From Siphonodentalium dalli (taxonomy: Eukaryota; Mollusca; Scaphopoda; Gadilida; Siphonodentaliidae), in assembly GCA_032622095.1 (NCBI GenBank), contig CP136064.1, positions 249,707,827 to 249,771,826 of the forward strand: a DNA stretch of 64,000 nucleotides, given 5' to 3'. Position 1 is the stretch's first letter. The number at the start of each line of letters is the position of its first letter. Below, piece after piece: positions 25,990 to 37,249 of the stretch. A model generated the notes under the pieces. The model did no database searches and had not been told where the DNA came from. It worked only from the letters and a program-made list of their open reading frames with translations. The position numbers were made by a program, and so were the translations under genes.

Positions 25990-26347
25990 ACAATAATAAT
26001 AATGTATATCATTTATATAGCGCTTAATACCTGGTGTAGCTCTAAGCGCTTACATTATTACCCCAGCTGTTTTTTTATTGTGCCTGCTGCCATTTTACAG
26101 GCGCTTCACTAGAGCGGCTTACGGATACCCAACAACCAGGTACCTATTTTTCGTCTAGGTACGACGAAGCGAGCACAGTACAAGCGACCTTGCCAAAGGG
26201 TCACAACCTGGCGCGAGGTTTGAAACAGCGTGTGGCTATTATCCGGCCAAGCCACTGTTGCGCAGACGATAGTCCACCGACAGGGCGCGAACTCATGCCG
26301 GAGCGTTGACACCATTACAAGTCCGACACTCTAACCACTGGACACTC
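25990..26347 (-). mobile_element. tRNA-derived SINE
   Basis: The minus-strand head resembles a tRNA: CCAGTGGTTAGAGTGTCGGACT (A-box region) and GAGTTCGCGCC (B-box region) at tRNA spacing. A central conserved-looking body includes AAATAGGTACCTGG, and a tail with GCGCTATATAAATGAT ends in a TTA/TAA microsatellite. No coding capacity. A- and B-box mutations make transcription uncertain. Confidence 0.68.
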
Positions 26348-26349
26348 TA

Positions 26350-27141
26350 TTCCACAGATTCTCAAAAGCAATCTGAATAATGTTCCTTCACGAAAGGTAC
26401 AGTTTGTTGTATTGTATGTTGCTTTCAGGGTCCGCGCTGACCCGAAATTTACTTTTGCCAAATGAAAATAATTTTTGCCAAATGCTGTTAGAAGTTGCCA
26501 AATGATATCAGTTTCTACAATATTGTGTCTTTTATTTCGACTATTTAGACAATCGCTGCTTGAGCGACCTTTGATATCGATAGGAAAGCAATTCATTATT
26601 AATAATTCTCGCCTCTATACTTGGGTTTATCATAGAACAATAAACCAACAGCATGACAATGAAATTGTAGAAGGGTTTCTTCATGAGAAAGGCTCATCGG
26701 AACAAAGAGGGTTAGCTATGTTAGCGTCACCACCAGACATACTAGCAAACCATCCACCCGTCGATTCTAATGATATCAGATTAAATGCATCTTGATAAAG
26801 GTGTTAACTTTTCATAACCTTATAAATCACCACCAATAATACCATAAATGAAAGAGTTTCCTGAATTGAGTGGTATTGGTTGACAAATATTATTAAATTT
26901 TGAGGAATCAAAAGTGACTTGCCAACATTTTTGCCAATTGAAAATATTTTTTGCCAAATGTGAATTCTTTTGCCATTGGCAAATTTGGCTAGTGGTGGCG
27001 CGAACCCTGGTTGCTTTGGTTTAATTTTTTTCTTTGTTGCACCAACTACCTCTAATGTGGTGTGATCGGACTCATCGTCAACTTGAGTTTGTGTTGAAGC
27101 CCTTGAATAGTCGATACCGGATGACAGTAATTCATTTAGCC
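26350..27141. other. Possible decayed coding or repeat fragments
   Basis: TTTTGCCAAATG recurs near 26455, 26475 and 26948. A minus-strand frame (27151-26804) begins LNELLSSGIDYSRASTQTQ and looks less random than its surroundings, but its 5' end lies at the MITE border and nothing is recognised. Confidence 0.3.
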
Positions 27142-27144
27142 TTA

Positions 27145-27502
27145 GGCCCAAACAAAAATAATGCCTGTGTTTAGGGTTATATGGTCAAAAATAATTAGGG
27201 TAGGTAGGTATGATTTTTTTTTTTTTTCTTCAAATTTTGTTATTCTAAATTCCATAAGGTCATTGACAATTCAATCTAGAAAGCTTCACAGTTCAGATTA
27301 ATTGAAAGGTTCAATACTAATTATTGTTAATCTTGATTTAGTCAGAGCACTAGACTAATAAAACTTTCAAATCTTGTTAATAGGAGAGGTTTGAAAATGG
27401 GTAAGATACCTTTCGATGCCCTTCCCACTGAGCAAAACAAAAAATAGGCACCTTTTTCCAGGGTAGGTAGGGAAACCCTAAACATAGGTTCTGTTTTTGG
27501 CC
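27145..27502. mobile_element. MITE with TTA target duplication (PIF/Harbinger-like)
   Basis: 358 bp. Inverted ends GGCC...ATGCCTGTGTTTAGGGTT at 27145-27178 and the inverse ending AAAACAGAACCTATGTTTAGG on the other strand. Flanked by TTA at 27142-27144 and 27503-27505. A T-run lies at 27213-27228. Confidence 0.62.
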
Positions 27503-28892
27503 TTATAGAACGGAACTATTCCACGATGAGTTACTCCATGCAGATCAGATGTTGATTATTTGTTGCACGGCTAGAATGATCACAGCGACGTAGATTACAT
27601 GGTGTCCTGGTTCGCCTGTGGACAAGAATGAGAGTATCATGCGATTATGAACAAAAATACATTAGCAAATTGGGTATACATGCATACGTAAACGACGTTA
27701 AAGCGGCAATCATAACTGGAGGAGGTCGCGACATCACCTCGATGTCCACCGATATTAAATCTAGTTTGATTCCATAAGAGATAGATAGCAAAGAAAATAC
27801 GATATCAACCAGCGCAAACCTCTGAAGTATATTATAATCCCGCCAGATGCTGCAATGTTATAGAAATAGTGACTTATTCGGCTCAGTCCGTGACACATAT
27901 GTCCATATTTGCCTGGTTTACAGCCGATATTGTTGAATATTTCATTTTGACAGCAATAATTTAATGACAAACTATGCGTTTATTTCAGTGAATAAAACCG
28001 ATAACTGAGTACCGTGGTAACATACCTATTGCACACATTGCACACAATTGTCTACTACTGATAAGAATTGCGAATAGCTAATATTAGTCGTAATTATGTC
28101 GGACGTTTCACTAACCCTTTCGCTACGAGTCTGTTTCTGAGAAAATCATGCCTCTCGAAGTAATGTGATATGGTGCTTTTTTCCGTGATTATTTTGTACT
28201 TAGCGTAATTGAAAACAAAAGTTATGATGGAAACGGCGATATGGAAGTGGACGAGGTACGCGTATATGTTACACATGTATATATACATATACATGAATAC
28301 CTCGCGTTCAAATATTCCTTCCTGATCACGATGTCGTTGTTGACTTCATTGCTGGCAACATGCCTTAACTTATTGTGAACAGAATTTCTATCAATCGTCA
28401 AGACTAGCGCTATTTGTTTCGCAAAATTCTCCTTTTTTACAGCGAACCAATGATTTGATTGCCACAATGGCTATAATTGTACATTTCAAGGACACAAGCT
28501 TAGAGGCAACTCCCACTTTGATAACAAGAGAAACGACATCGAATGTATTACTATTTGATTTATTTGTGAGGCTTGCTGAAACCCGAAACCCTAAGGCATT
28601 ATTTCGGATATGGTCAAACGAAAAGATAGAAAGAACACAAATTCTAGTGACGTAGTACCCAATTGCTAATTCGTAATTCAGTAGTAGTTCATCGTGCGAA
28701 AATTTCCGATGAAAAACAATGTAGCATTTAACTAATCTTTCCAAATATTTCAACAACACCGATCGAAAGCAAAGCATTTGAACTACGGACGAATCACGAA
28801 TTCAAATGTTTACTAGTTTATTCGGGACGAATTATTGGGTGATAAACAAACGGCGATGAATCCCCGAGAATAGTCACTGCGTCTAGTTCGTG

Positions 28893-28922
28893 TATAATAA
28901 TAATAATAATAATAATAATAAT
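28893..28922. repeat. TAA microsatellite
   Basis: About ten TAA units with no ORF across it; could be the tail of an eroded SINE, but no tRNA head was seen nearby. Confidence 0.95.
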
Positions 28923-29545
28923 GTCTATGATGTTTGTCTAAAATTTATGAAAATAACTAATTTCGCACGATTATTTGCTATATTCCATTCAGGAAACATC
29001 AGCGGAGCGTTTTACATAACTCTAATTATAAATTATTCAACCGAGTGCATCGGCTAAGTAATACTTATCACTTTGATGATGTGAAATAAGCGCCTTTAAT
29101 ATAAGGAACGTCAACTTGACGTGAATGTTCTAGTGCATTATGTGGTATCAGTTTTCGTAAGTCCTCGCATCAATGCACGTATCGATGGGAATGCTTTCAT
29201 TCGCAATATACCAACAATGGCGATTGGTTAGAGGGCACTAAATAATTAGTTATGTCACATTGGTTTCTGCACTTGCAGTGTATCTTGAATACGAGTTCTG
29301 GTGCGCGATTGTTTTTATAACATTTCAAATAAATTACGAATTCAAGAAATTCCCATGACATGTACAAATGTGGGTTTCCATAACATTCCAAACCTGAAAC
29401 GCGTTCGTGTCCAAATAATGCCGGGAGATTTTGGCCGGGTATTGGCTTTCGAAATATGTACAAACATGTTGTGGAATACGTATTTTGAAAAGTTGAAAAC
29501 AGGTGTGATTCAAAAAGTACTCCTCAGTGGACAAAAGCCAAAATA

Positions 29546-29612
29546 GTGGTCCGAGATCAGGAATAGTCCATGAGCGGCAGGTGAATTGACTATTCCTCCT
29601 CCAGGACCACTA
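29546..29612. repeat. Short hairpin
   Basis: AGTGGTCC...AGGAATAGTC pairs with GACTATTCCT...GGACCACT around a ~20-nt loop. Confidence 0.55.
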
Positions 29613-29899
29613 ATTTGACATAGTCAACGACAAGACGTGCATTACTTATTATATATGTCATTTGTGAATTATTCACATTTTTATTTGCGCTAATTTTGAA
29701 AACAGTTCTGAGATTAAGTTTACATATCTACGTGAATCATTTGGCGATGTCAGGACAGTATAGCATTGTTATTATTAAAGTTATGTGAAACACTCCGGTA
29801 TGGTGATGAAAGTGAAATAGAGAATATTATTGCTCAAAATTGTTATTTTTATTAATATTAATCCAAATAGACCACACACACCGCCACTCTTATATATAA

Positions 29900-30806
29900 C
29901 TAGAAGGTGACCCGACTTCGTCCGGGCTATTCAAAAACCAAATTTCAAGTCGATTGCTCCACCCGTTTACGAAATCTGGTCTGCGCATGCGCGAAACTGG
30001 CGTCGCACGGGCTCGACGACCCGATAAAATTCGTATCCGGGGCAAGATACATTCACATACCAAATTTCAAGTCGATAGCTCCACCCGTTTACGAAATCTG
30101 GTCTGCGCATGCGCGAAACTGGCGTCGCACGGGCTCGGCGACCCGATAAAATTCGTATCCGGGGCAAGATACATTCACATACCAAATTTCAAGTCGATAG
30201 CTCCACCCGTTTACGAGATATATAGCCCAATGTCATTTGCGGATACCTCGGCCGGTGATGAGTTAACGCGACATCGGCCGGATAAGAGTTAACGCGATCA
30301 CGTCACGATATGTTGATGGCGTAATATATTTACGCAATGATTTTCGATGAGCGAAGCATAGTCCTGCGTTCTTCCCGATAATTAAGGTAGAAACTTTAAA
30401 CGTACACAGGCGTGTGATGCATCATTGGAAAGATGAAGCGCCACAGATTCTAACCGTGCAAATTATATGACTGGCAATTTATTATTCGCGCTGAAATATA
30501 TTAGCGCAAAACGGCGTAAAAACAGATTTGACCTCGGCACGTGAAAAGTTGACCTCGGATCTGAAAATTAATAGGCCTATGCCACTTCCCGACAGAAAAT
30601 ACCCCCACATACCAAGTTTCATCGAAATCGGATCGGCCGTTATCGAGTCCATCGCGAACACACACATTAATAGGCCTATGTTACTCCTGACCCGAAAATA
30701 CCCCCACATACCAAGTTTCATCGAAATCGGCTGGGCCATTTTCGAGTCCATCGATTACACACAGACAGATACACACACACACAGGTCTTTCAAAATATAT
30801 AATAGA
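29900..30806 (-). mobile_element. Short Helitron (907 bp), minus strand
   Basis: On the minus strand it begins TCTATTATATATTTTG after an A and ends CTTCTAG before a T. A hairpin formed around CCCGGACGAAGTCGGG lies about 10 bp before CTAG. No coding capacity for Rep/helicase. Confidence 0.77.
29939..30225. repeat. 122-bp tandem repeat, 2.3 copies, in the short Helitron
   Basis: CAAATTTCAAGTCGA recurs at 29939, 30061 and 30183 with almost identical sequence between. A second, ~99-bp repeat with CCAAGTTTCATCGAAATCGG lies at 30603-30750. Confidence 0.85.
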
Positions 30807-30809
30807 TAA

Positions 30810-31838
30810 TTAAATGCAATGGCTCTCGGTGACGAAATCATTTGTGTTAGTTTATCGCAGATAGTTGCGTCCCGAATCGAGATGTAAATATTTACAATTG
30901 AGCGTAGTTCAGACGATGTTTTCTATGGAGTTATATGGTCGACTTCTATGAAATTTTCGGCGATGTTAGTAGAATGCTAGATTTACGAGGTTGGCATAGC
31001 AACTGGGTACTACATTGTAATGTGTCAGTTTAACGCACTCAAACAAGTCCATACTATGTCTTTAATAACCAACATCATCGCTTCGCGGCTCATGAATTTA
31101 TTTTTCTCAAGTCATGGTTAACAAAGACATTTGAGGAAATTTATAATTTCATTTCGATTAAAAATGGAAAAGGAAGTTATACTGTTATCTCGATAGTTAC
31201 CGTTAGCCTCCGCTTGCCAAATTAAACGGACAGAAACAATGTAAAGACGATGGACAGCTAGGAACGGACACATCATTGAAATACATTGTTAAGTATATTG
31301 CTACACCGATATTGCATGCAACATGTACTATATAATGCAGCTTTAGTGATTCGGTTACCATAAAATAAAAACCATGCGCGATTATTCGTCGACGGTAGGG
31401 CAGTTTGATAATATCGGATAATAGTATGCAGTATGCAGCCAACCAGATCGCAACACAGTAACGAGATATACACTATTCGAGTATTAGTATATATTTACAT
31501 ACTAAGTGTGATTATCACTAAATCCAGCATTCTGATTGGTCGGCGCCCACGTGGCTAGTTAGAATTATTTCTCGGTGAACGCGCAACAGCTCATAACTGC
31601 AGCCTCATAACAACATCGTCGCGTCATAGGTTTTGGAAAGACGAACGCGTAATGTTTTGGGCGCATTTGGACTCGCGCAGGATTGACTTAATAAATCATC
31701 GGGTTTCAATATAAAGAGAAATTGTTCCTGTTAACTTTTGCCAAGAGTGCTATGGGATATTTTTGGCTGGTTTTGTCACGATACACTTTTCGATTTAAAT
31801 ACATTTACAAACGTGGCTTTTTCGCTAAATGTAAATAA
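30810..31838. other. No gene seen
   Basis: Spacer between the short Helitron and the long hairpin; no motif recognised. Confidence 0.5.
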
Positions 31839-31997
31839 ATATAAGGATTAACTGTCACGTGGACTGTTTTTATGGAGATGTAACCGCAAGGTGAGTGGTC
31901 ATAACTTGTATGTAAGAAGGGTTTTACACAAGTATGACCACTCACCTCGCGGTTACATCTCCATAAAAACAGTCCACATGGCAGTTAATCCTTATAT
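31839..31997. repeat. Long near-perfect hairpin (two ~70-bp arms)
   Basis: Left arm 31839-31909 and right arm 31928-31997 with an 18-nt loop. Shared core includes GACTGTTTTTATGGAGATG and ACCGC(A/G)AGGTGAGTGGTC. Very few mismatches. Confidence 0.82.
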
Positions 31998-32133
31998 ACA
32001 GTGTGCAAGAGGCACATAACCCAAACTGTCCAAATGTGGCCAGGACTTTATGGACACGACTTCCATCAACAACATATCTGTTTACACACATGATGAACGA
32101 ATAATGTCACACACATTAACTTAACAGTTAACT

Positions 32134-33380
32134 TATTTTGATGGAGATGGAAATTTGGCCACATTTTTCCAGCTGGAGGTATAGAACGGTAATTTGTTCT
32201 ATACGGCCCCTCTCTGGTGACCAATTAGGTCGAGCGTTAAGGGCCGAAACATATCACACAAACAGGCTGTATTTGATGTCTGTTATACCAGAGTTACGCT
32301 CTTGAGAACTCTTTGCTGGTATAGTTTTTTCGATCCCAACTTTTTAAATGCTATCTTTTGGACATGGTCTTAGTAAACATTTTCCAAAATGGGTTAATTA
32401 TTTTTCCTCCAAAACCATCAGGATATACCGATAGTCAAACACTGCATAACAATAAACATATACACAAACATACCACCAGAAAAGGTGTGCCATTTATAAT
32501 AAGGTTTATAAAATCAAAATATATAATATCTGACAGCGATAAACTGTTGCTGTATGTATGCATCTATGGAAACCATTTAACTCTATCCATATATTTATGA
32601 ATTTACTAACAATTTTCATCCTATGGGCAACGATAACCCTTAACGATATTATGAGTAACTGCTCGTCCAATAAGAGACGATAACCTTCAACTATATATAG
32701 TTTGCCCAAATTATCATATCTGACATACACGTTAACATGTTGGCATAGAACTTAACTATGATATGAGAAAGGAGTGATATACATTATAACTGTAAGATGT
32801 GCGTCGTATACATCATACATAAAATGGGAGGGGTACTATGCATCATAACTATGGATGGAAATGTGGTAATATACGTCATAAACATATATTTGGGAATTTG
32901 CAAACAATATCCATACATCTAATATACTACATTACTACGATGACCTTTAACTATATTTATCGGGAGCTACATGTATATATTCTCATACAATGCACACTAC
33001 GATGACCTTTAACTATATTTATCGGGAACTACAGGTATATATACTCATCCAATGCATGCTACGATGACCTTTATCTATATTTGTGTAACTATGGGTGTGT
33101 AACTTCTCTGTATACTCAATATATACATGTATATGCCTTATACTATTATCGCATAATTAAAACTTCACATAACCGATGAATAATCAACCGTTCTACTATC
33201 CTAACTGTTTTTGTTGACTTTTAGATAGCCGTGGGTTCACGCCTTCCGGTTACCAGTCGATGCATCACGCGGGTTTTTATCTGCCTGCTCGGTGTGTCGG
33301 TGTGGTGCTTGCGGATCTTGCCAAATAAGTTATCATTCCTGACATCCCCTTTGGCATAATTGCCATAAACCATAAAACAT
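32134..33380 (+). repeat. Direct duplication, copy 1 (~1.25 kb)
   Basis: Near-identical to 35351-36586, 3217 bp downstream at the left edge. Starts TATTTTGATGGAGATGG and ends ATAAACCATAAAACA. Both copies keep an 80-codon ORF (32358-32600) and a 74-codon antisense ORF, but identity is as high outside them, so conservation reflects recent duplication rather than coding. A small ORF ending at 33221 (minus, ...IKTRVMHRLVTGRREPTAI) is frameshifted in copy 2. Confidence 0.9.
32936..33075 (+). repeat. ~63-bp minisatellite inside duplication copy 1
   Basis: Two full and one partial unit of CTACGATGACCTTTAACTAT plus ATTTATCGGGA(A/G)CTACA. The same array is at about 36144-36290 in copy 2. Confidence 0.8.
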
Positions 33381-33759
33381 ATACTATCCGTCGGTGAGGC
33401 TTTTGGCAACACGCAACATTCGTTTTTAAACATTTGACGACTTAATTTCACACTCTTGTTATATTCAGTTTATTATACCTTTAGTTAATAGACAGACTCG
33501 TTCTTATTTTAAGTACCCGTTCATTTGTTGATCTTCATGACGTTATGTACTTCAGATCGGCCATATTGGCATTAGTGCGATACAGGTACCGATGGCATGT
33601 ACATGGTTGCAAAAAATTACTAGTTACAAAACTAGTTACAAAACTTATTGATTGCACGTGTTAAATATGTATATATACATGTATACCTACATATATCACA
33701 GATGGTGGCACTGAGTTCATTATTATTACACTTTTGCTAATTGACACATAGACTAACAT

Positions 33760-34830
33760 TACTTCCAACAGTATAGTTGGTTATATTAGGTAATTTGATT
33801 CCTAGCATATATAACAATTATAAATGGTAATAGCGGTATGTTATAATCATTAATTTCGGAATGATCACGTCCATTTTGATACCTGTTTACAATATTTTAC
33901 AATTTTATGAATACTCTTTAATGATATGGTTTTAATCACTTATATGCTCAAGTAACAACGCTCTTTATAAGAGCCCATACTAACCTAAGTAATGGCCGCA
34001 GCTCGGAAGCATTCACCATAATCAATCTTGGAATTAATATGTAGCATCCACATCCCAGCAGTACAGTTGGTCATATAGCACGAATTTGTTTCCGTAGCTT
34101 TTAGGTTATAGAACACATTGGTGATGAAATTAAATTTTTATAATGATATAATCACACCCCTTAGGATTTTCCTACCACCACGCGAACGCGCCTCTTTGTT
34201 ATAATCACTAATTTCGCGGTAGGCATGTCCATTTTTGATACCCATTTACGATAATTTATAAAATTTTATGTTGAGTCACTTACACATTCAAGCAACAACG
34301 CTCTTTAACAGAGCTCACGCTAACTTAATGGTATGGCCCAGCTCAGAACCATTCAACATAATCTATCTTGGCATTAAGATATAATATCCACACCCCAACA
34401 GTACAGTTGGTTATATAAAACGAATTTGTTTCCGTGACTTTTAGGGGATAGCATATATTGATGCATGATATTGAATTTTTATAATAATATAAATGCAACT
34501 CCACCTTAGGATTTCGCTACCACCACGTGTACGCGCCTCGTTGTTATAATCATTAATTTCGCGATGGACACGTCCATTTTAGATACCCATTTACGATATT
34601 TTTTACAATAGTATGAATACTCTTCAAAGGTATGGTTATTAGCCACTTACTAGTACTAGTACATGCTCATGCAACAACGCTCTTCAAAAGAGCTCACACC
34701 AACTTAATGTAATGCTCGCAGATCGGAACCATTCACCATAATCTATCTTGGAATTAATATATATTATGCACACACCAACAGTACAGTTGGTTACATACAA
34801 CGAAATTGTTTTCTGAAATCTACAACTTAG
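33760..34830 (+). repeat. ~340-bp tandem repeat, about 3.5 copies
   Basis: Anchors CAACAGTACAGTTGG near 33766, 34057, 34396 and 34777, and CAACGCTCTT near 33957, 34297 and 34676. Units include ACCACGCGAACGCGCCTC. A partial unit recurs at 35128-35245 beyond an unrelated insert. Lies between the two duplication copies. Confidence 0.78.
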
Positions 34831-35350
34831 TTTGTAAATAAAACGCATCCGATATATATCCCTTTAAATAATTTTTGCACGCACCTGACTTGTGACGTCA
34901 CTGGTAAGTACGTCATACCGGAGCGAGTGGTTGTGACGTGTTTCTGTAACGTCTGGTACTTCAGAGCTGTGACAGCCATCTTGGGGTAGACTACACATTT
35001 GTATTCAGTACCATAACATATGTAGTGTTTTCTAAAATCAGGCATATATGCCGCACGGACAATCATATATTACGTGAGGGACCACACATGAGGACTCTGA
35101 CCTATATTCTTATAAAAAGGTAACATAGCTTTTCAGTTATAGCGTACATTATCGCATGAAATTGATATGTTATAAAATATAAACACAACTCCCCCATGTA
35201 TGATTTCCCTACAACCACGTGAACGCGCCTCGTTCATCGCACGAATCTGGTGTTAATATATCGTGTAAAATCTAAACAATTAACGGACTCGTGATTACCG
35301 GTATGAGAGACTCTCGTTCGCGCGGATTTTTTATCTAGTTTGACGTCATG

Positions 35351-36586
35351 TATTTTGATGGAGAGGGAAATTTGGCCACATTTTTCCAGCTGGAGGTATA
35401 GAATGGTAATTTGTTCTATACGGACCCTCTCTGATGACCAATTAGGTCGAGCGCTAAGGGCCGAAACCTATCACACAAACAGGCTGTATTTGATGTCTGT
35501 TATACCAGAGTTACGCTCTTGAGAACTCTTTGCTGGTATAGTTTTTTCGATCCCAACTTTTTAAATGCTATCTTTTGGACATGGTCTTAGTAAACATTTT
35601 CCAAAATGGGTTAATTATTTTTCCTCCAAAACCATCAGGATATACTGATAGTCAAACACTGCATAACAATAAACATACACATAAACATACCACCAGAAAA
35701 GGTGTGCCATTTATAATAAGGTTTATAAAATCAAAATATATAATATCTGACAGCGATAAACTGTTGCTGTATGTATGCATCTATGGAAACCATTTAACTC
35801 TATCCATATATTTATAAATTTACTAACAATTTTCATCCTATGGGCAACGATAACCCTTAACGATATTATGAGTAACTGCTCGTCCAATAAGAGACGATAA
35901 CCTTCAACTATATATAGTTTGCCCAAATTATCATATCTGACATACACGTTAACATGTTGGCATAGAACTTAACTATGATATGAGAAAGGAGTGATATACA
36001 TTATAACTGTAAGATGTGCGTCGTATACATCATACATAAAATGGGAGGGGTACTATGCATCATAACTATGGATGGAAATGTGGTAATATACGTCATAAAC
36101 ATATATTTGGGAATTTGCAAACAATATCCATACATCTAATATACTACGATGACCTTGAACTATATTTATCGGGAGCTACATGTATATATTCTCATCCAAT
36201 GCACACTACGATGACCTTTAACTACATTTATCGGGAACTACAGGTATATATACTCATCCAATGCATGCTACGACGACCTTTATCTATATTTGTGTAACTA
36301 TGGGTGTGTAACTTCTCTGTATACTCAATATATACATGTATATGCCTTATACTATTATCGCATAATTAAAACTTCACATAACCGATGAATAATCAACCGT
36401 TCGACTATCCTAACTGTTTTTGTTGACTTTTAGATAGCCGTGGGTTCACGCCTTCCGGTTACCAGTCGATGCATCACGCGGGTTTTTATCTGCCTGCTCG
36501 GTGTGTCGGTGTGGTGCTTGCGGACCTTGCCAATATGTTATCATTCCTGACATCCCCTTTGGCATAATTGCCATAAACCATAAAAC
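35351..36586 (+). repeat. Direct duplication, copy 2 (~1.24 kb)
   Basis: Second copy, lacking a short CATTACTA-containing stretch near the minisatellite and carrying a few indels. Its right end lies 20 bp from the candidate poly(A) signal of the EGF gene. Confidence 0.9.
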
Positions 36587-36605
36587 AATTATGAAGATAC
36601 ACGTC

Positions 36606-36611
36606 TTTATT
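36606..36611 (-). promoter_or_regulatory. Candidate polyadenylation signal AATAAA
   Basis: AATAAA on the minus strand about 215 nt past the stop codon of the terminal mucin exon. It sits just beyond the end of the 1.24-kb duplicated block, so the 3' UTR would end next to that block. Position fits a short 3' UTR but no downstream GU element was verified. Confidence 0.35.
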
Positions 36612-36824
36612 CGTAAAATATTAAAATGTTTGTTGGATATAGCGCAACATTTCGGATCATATGATGGGGAACCCCCACTATGTACTTATGATATGTCGTG
36701 CGAAATTTCGCAGCATTAGTATGGTTTGTGCCGCGTTGGTTGGTGTGTGAAACATAAACGTCGAATGCTATTGACAGCATATTCTGAAGACTGCAGCTGA
36801 TGGCTTCGCCTCAGCATTATAATA

Positions 36825-37249
36825 TTAGGGGTACATGTAGACAAATAAGAAAGAGACCCACATCGTTAACATTATATAGATATTATGATTACTTCTAATT
36901 GAGCTGGAGTATGTTGTTGTTGCAGTGGTCGTTGTTGGTTGGACCGTGCTTGTTTCACTTGTTGATTGGGCCGAGCTTGCTTGACCAGTTGGTGTGACTG
37001 TGCGTGTTATATTCGTTGTGGGTGTGTTCGTTGTCGTTGGTGTGGCTCGGCTTATTTCACTTGTTGATTGGGTCGAGTTTGATTGACTCGCTGGTGTGGT
37101 TGGGTGCGTTTCACTTGTTGTGGGCATGTTCGTTGTCGTTGTTTGAGCCGAGCTTGTCCCACTTGTTTGTTGGATCGATCCTGTTTGTCCATTTGTTGTG
37201 GTTCGGTGTGTTTCAATTGATGTGGTCGTGTTCGTTGTCGTTGTTTCGT
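36825..37249 (-). CDS. Terminal exon: Ser/Thr-rich mucin-like stalk with C-terminal hydrophobic GPI-type signal
   Basis: The exon starts after an acceptor ending ATTATTGCAG with two bases AC, the same phase-1 start as the EGF exons, so it joins the last microexon (T|AC, Tyr). It encodes 140 residues plus stop. The first ~105 residues are three imperfect ~34-residue repeats rich in Thr and Ser, with N-glycosylation sequons (NTT, NST, NIT). The last ~19 residues are hydrophobic (IYIMLTMWVSFLFVYMYP) after a small-residue stretch (SSSIRSNHN) and reach the stop with no cytoplasmic tail, as expected of a GPI-attachment signal. A membrane anchor without a tail is the alternative. A second frame is open through 37052-37405 (NGCEV..., then Gln/Arg-rich), so an upstream exon or a different reading cannot be fully excluded. 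Confidence 0.68.

Larger units (their letters stand above)
27510..29890. other. No gene seen
   Basis: Several ORFs of 60-130 codons overlap on both strands with no recognisable domain. The plus-strand frame 29301-29546 (NIPNLKRVRVQIMPGDFGRVL) is the most protein-like, unrecognised. Confidence 0.45.

Noticed and set aside
30482-30809. ORFs on both strands over the Helitron repeats (IPSFIEIG repeats)
   Set aside because: They are translations of the ~99-bp repeat and lack any known domain.
32358-32600. 80-codon ORF present in both duplication copies
   Set aside because: Sequence identity is equally high outside the ORF, so conservation follows duplication; no motif recognised.
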